A stretch of 64,000 nucleotides of DNA from Piscicola geometra. Its lineage: Eukaryota > Annelida > Clitellata > Hirudinida > Piscicolidae. The stretch is taken from positions 211,001-275,000 of the forward strand of contig OX030968.1 in assembly GCA_943735955.1 (NCBI GenBank), in the 5' to 3' direction. A program made the position numbers and the translations under genes. Positions 60,576-64,000 of the stretch are shown here, piece after piece. How positions within the stretch are numbered: position 1 is the first letter of the stretch; each line of letters starts with the position of its first letter. The notes beneath the pieces were generated by a model. It was not told the origin of the DNA. It ran no database searches and saw only the letters and a program-made list of their open reading frames with translations.

Positions 60576-60761
60576 CACTGAAATTGAAAATTCATCTCTA
60601 ATTATGTAATTCAAATGTCCTATTTATTTGGAGTTGAAACTTCATTTATAGCACATCTTTTTTGAACAATGCCCATTTGCCAAATGAGTTTGAGCTTCAG
60701 ATTTAGATTCCTTTGTTGAAACATTTCAAAAGAGAACCCCTCAGAGATTTTTTATTAATAA
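60576..60761. other. Lectin 1 3' flank
   Basis: AT-rich sequence with no gene seen. A clear AATAAA was not found soon after the stop. Confidence 0.4.
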
Positions 60762-60885
60762 GTCGTGAAACACCGCATCATATACACTAGGTATAAGATA
60801 GCTCACGGTTGGCTGAACAGGGATTCGAACTGGCGACCTTTAAGTTGCAGGTCAAACGGCTTTACCATCTAAGCCAACCCGCTCG
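60762..60885 (-). mobile_element. tRNA-derived SINE, copy 2
   Basis: Same family and orientation as copy 1. The minus strand starts CGAGCGGGTTGGCTTAGATG (A box TGGCTTAGATGG), with B box AGTTCGAATCC and the shared tail ending GCGGTGTTTCACGAC. It has a short insertion (GTGAGCTATCTT) relative to copy 1 and is followed on its strand by an A-rich run (TTATTAATAAAAAA) that could be a tail. Confidence 0.83.
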
Positions 60886-61034
60886 CCGACTCTGTCGTGC
60901 AAGATGCAGTCTTGTGCTCAGTGTTTGATCTGAATGGCGCGAATTTCACTGGACCTGGCACTGTTTCACTTCGAAAAATTAGAACTGGAATCGGAAGTAG
61001 ATTTGGATTTTGCTGGAGTTTGCCAACACTGGTA

Positions 61035-61140
61035 GCACCACTCACATGCCTCACTGAATTCCACCACTCACATGCCTCACTGAATTCCACCACAGCACAT
61101 GCCTCACTGAATTCCACCACAGCACATGCCTCACTGAACC
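61035..61140. repeat. Four-copy repeat with CACATGCCTCACTGAATTCC
   Basis: Four tandem copies of a unit of 25-28 bp between the SINE and lectin gene 2. No gene lies between the SINE and lectin gene 2. Confidence 0.85.
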
Positions 61141-61510
61141 AACTATGGAACCCGCTTCTTGAGTGCGTGAGAAAAAAATGCATTTAAAAATGTGTAATTT
61201 CCTTGTAGTTTCGGGAGACAAAATTATTTTGCAATTAAATTCACATTAAAAAGGCGTGGATCGTTTGGAAGCATTCGATTTTCTTGGACTGGAGCTTTCT
61301 CCCGCAAAAGGTTGCACTTGCACGAAGGAACAGACAGCACACCGGCACAAAAGGAGCATTAGTTCGTCGATAAAGTCGATGGAGGCTTTCAACATCACGT
61401 GATCACTTGAAAGCTTTTAAGACCTTCGCATTCAAATAATACTTTTAAAATCCGTTTCATATACGATGTGTATTCACCCTGCTAGGAACACATACGTACT
61501 TTAGTACCTA

Positions 61511-61584
61511 GTCGTTCTTGCAAGTGTATTTAAGACAAGTGTATTTAAGACACAAGCAAGTGTAGTTGCCCCAAAGAAGGCAGT
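61511..61584 (+). promoter_or_regulatory. Proximal promoter of lectin 2 with duplicated TATTTAAG
   Basis: Identical to the lectin 1 promoter from GTCGTTCTTGCAAGTG to the ATG, except for a 17-bp tandem duplication that gives two TATTTAAG boxes (61,527-61,534 and 61,542-61,549) where lectin 1 has one. Confidence 0.6.
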
Positions 61585-63495
61585 ATGCAGTGCTTCAGAG
61601 GCGCTTTCCTGACCCTCTTCAGCACCCTCCTGCTGCCCTCCCTCTCACAGGACCAGCTGTCTGCCCGCTTCAAGAAGTGCGCCTATGACGCAAGCAGCAG
61701 CAGCGTGCACTCCTCTTCCAGTCGGGTGAGCACTTTCGCATGCGCAATGCAGTGTCTGCAGAAGAAGCAGCCGCCTTACTGCGTCCGCTTCAACTACCAC
61801 TCGAGCAGCCAGACGTGCTCCCTCTACGTGCGACGTTCGCCTGCCTCCTTCCTTGCCCCCCTCCACACCTCCGCCCCTCCCTACTTCTCCTACCAACTCG
61901 ACCATGGTCCTCTCCCACTTGTCCCTCACTTACTTGTAGCTCAAGTCTTACTTGTTGCTCAAGTCTTACTTGTTGCTCAAGTCTTACTTGTTGCTCAAGT
62001 CTTACTTGTAGCTCAAGTCTTACTTGTAGCTCAAGTCTTACTTGTTGCTCAAGTCTTACTTGTTGCTCAAGTCTTACTTGTTGCTCAAGTCTTACTTGTT
62101 GCTCGAGTCTTACTTGTTGCTCAAGTCTTACTTGTTGCTCAAGTCTTACTTGTTGCTCAAGTCTTACTTGTTGCTCAAGTCTTACTTGTTGCTCGAGTCT
62201 TACTTGTTGCTCAAGTCTTACTTGTTGCTCGAGTCTTACTTGTAGCTCAAGTCTTACTTGTTGCTCAAGTCTTACTTGTTGCTCAAGTCTTACTTGTTGC
62301 TCGAGTCTTACTTGTAGCTCAAGTCTTACTTGTTGCTCAAGTCTTACTTGTTGCTCAAGTCTTACTTGTTGCTCAAGTCTTACTTGTTGCTCAAGTCTTA
62401 CTTGTTGCTCAAGTCTTACTTGTTGCTCAAGTCTTACTTGTTGCTCAAGTCTTACTTGTTGCTCAAGTCTTACTTGTTGCTCAAGTCTTACTTGTTGCTC
62501 AAGTCTTACTTGTTGCTCAAGTCTTACTTGTTGTTCAAGTCTTACTTGTTGCTCAAGTCTTACTTGTAGCTCAAGTCTTACTTGTTGCTCGAGTCTTACT
62601 TGTAGCTCAAGTCTTAATTACTTTTATACTTTTGCAGACGGCGTGTGTGAGGAGAACTTTGTGTACATGCGAGTGGTGAACAGTTGCTGGCGCCTGCTCA
62701 ACCGTTCGTTTGTGGAGCTTCTATACGCCTTCTAGCGAATGTCAATTTATTTTGTTAAGATTGCCTTGCCATCAGGTTGTTCGTCTGCCCATACCTTCAA
62801 ACTTTTGCACTTTAACTTTCGTTCTCTGAATCATTTGTCAACCAAATGCCCTAAAAACTCATCCCCCAGTGCACCCCACAATTCATCTCCCAATGCACGC
62901 ACCAATGCACGACAGAGTCTTTCGCGTGGTCAGACGCCAGAGACAGGTGCAACAGTCTGAACTCTGCTCCCCTCATCATGGAGGACCTGCTGCAGAAGGA
63001 GGTCTTCGCCCTCTTCAAGCAGGACGCCATCAAACTAGGTCTCCAATGCATCTCGTTTGGAAGACCTGATCGATAACTAGTAGTTATGATTGAGGGTGCA
63101 TGCAAGACTCAAGTGTGTAGTGGTTGTCTGTTGTGGAGGTACCGAAGGCAGTTGTGCTCGATGCTTGCCTTTTCACCCACTTGCCCACCTACCTCCTGTC
63201 CACCACCACAGGCTGGGTGAAAAAGACATGCGAACCGTTGACTGCGGGCTTCAACTTCTACTGGACGGCCGGACAGCGCATCAACCACTCCTTCGCGTCG
63301 CCCTTTTACTGGATGCCCTACCCTGGGGTCACCTTGAATCTCAAGTCGAACCCCTGGGCGCCCAACCAGCCCAACTTTCTGAACCACAACGAATGCTGCA
63401 TGGCTCTCTTCGACAGCGGACTTGCAAACGACGTCAACTGCAACCAGGCCTTCTGCGTCGTCTGCGAGGCGCTCTCCCCCTCCCACACCCTGTGA
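61585..63495 (+). CDS. Secreted PAN-like + C-type lectin protein, copy 2 (QPN type)
   Basis: Same four-exon plan as copy 1, 264 aa: 61,585-61,906; 62,638-62,703; 62,916-63,038; 63,212-63,495. The exon 1 product (signal peptide plus PAN-like module, residues 1-107) is identical to copy 1, with only about three silent base changes. Exon 3 is also identical except its last three codons (IKL for MRY). Exons 2 and 4 differ strongly: CEENFVYMRVVNSCW for CEKEFVYVPVLNTCW, and a ligand-site triplet QPN (223-225) with NDV (243-245) for QPD and HDV. The lectin cysteines C111, C124, C141, C233, C247 and C255 are kept, and an extra C232 appears. QPN is neither the classic galactose (QPD) nor mannose (EPN) motif. 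Intron 1 carries a large 18-bp minisatellite. Copies 1 and 2 are clearly a tandem duplication. Confidence 0.86.
61925..62618. repeat. 18-bp minisatellite in lectin 2 intron 1
   Basis: About 38 copies of CTTACTTGTTGCTCAAGT with TTG/TAG and CAAG/CGAG variants. It starts about 18 bp after the donor (61,907). The same place in lectin 1 (about 59,396) has one diverged unit. Because the unit is 18 bp, the retained intron would be open as repeated LLVAQV, but the 731-bp intron shifts frame before exon 2. Confidence 0.95.
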
Positions 63496-63700
63496 TTCCA
63501 TCCAGCAATGACTGTCGTTGTTGTTGTTTTTGTTATCTTCAAATATGAAGTCCAACTAATTTATACATTTTCATTTGGGTTGTTTAAATATATAAAAAAC
63601 TAATTTAATTTTTTTTTTCTAAATGAGTGAGATGCACACGTAGAACTCATGTACAAACCGTTTGATTAACATCCAAGCAAAAAATTTTATGAAAGTGTAA
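63496..63700. other. Lectin 2 3' flank
   Basis: AT-rich sequence with poly-A and poly-T runs. No gene and no clear polyadenylation signal recognised. Confidence 0.4.
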
Positions 63701-63702
63701 AA

Positions 63703-64000
<298 letters not shown>

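Noticed and set aside
57984..60885. Functional tRNA genes
   Set aside because: A- and B-box-like motifs are present, but both copies lack a convincing acceptor stem and share a non-tRNA tail, so they are SINEs.
61907..62679. LLVAQV-repeat extension of lectin 2
   Set aside because: It reads through the intron 1 donor; the intron is 731 bp, so it enters exon 2 out of frame, and lectin 1 has no such extension.

Overview
Eukaryotic (animal) nuclear DNA. The window has no prokaryotic features. It carries spliced metazoan genes with GT..AG introns, extreme simple-sequence content, a tRNA-derived SINE and a foldback MITE. The gene set (TSC22-domain factor, BACURD-type KCTD protein, ODF3-like sperm-tail protein, cytosolic seryl-tRNA synthetase, secreted PAN + C-type lectin proteins) points to an invertebrate bilaterian. 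I lean towards a lophotrochozoan, but the sequence does not settle the phylum. A sperm-axoneme gene weakly suggests flagellated sperm.

Layout. 1-19,590 is a purine-rich satellite of 9-bp units (GAAGACGRT) broken by recurrent 13-bp marker units. At 19,591 it switches abruptly to a satellite of 16-bp units that shares the GAAGAC core. That array runs to 34,827 with all nine landmarks I checked in the same 16-bp register, then flips into five inverted units (34,828-34,912). The long open frames in this 35 kb are by-products of the repeats, not genes.

From 35.5 kb the window is gene-bearing. A TSC22/bunched-type gene lies at 35,544-41,661 (+). An intergenic stretch of minisatellites with a ~510-bp foldback element follows (41.7-44.4 kb). 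Next come a KCTD10/TNFAIP1-type gene at 44,441-47,488 (-), an ODF3/CIMAP-like gene at 48,060-49,190 (-) and a complete 15-exon seryl-tRNA synthetase gene at 49,703-56,927 (+), head-to-head with the ODF3-like gene. Two tandem PAN + C-type-lectin genes lie at 59,056-60,575 (+) and 61,585-63,495 (+), with a SINE copy upstream of each. The window ends in an (ACT)n tract.

I reconstructed exon structures by hand from reading phase and remembered family sequences. In all five reconstructed gene models (six genes counting both lectins) the exon phases close exactly: 553, 292, 265, 505, 263 and 264 aa.

Two themes stand out. First, many introns, and nearly all the long ones, hold their own distinct tandem repeat, while exons stay clean; in the lectin pair one can see a minisatellite that grew from a single unit beside a splice donor. 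Second, the lectin paralogues are mosaics: exon 1 and nearly all of exon 3 are almost identical, while the exons encoding the ligand face have diverged (QPD versus QPN).
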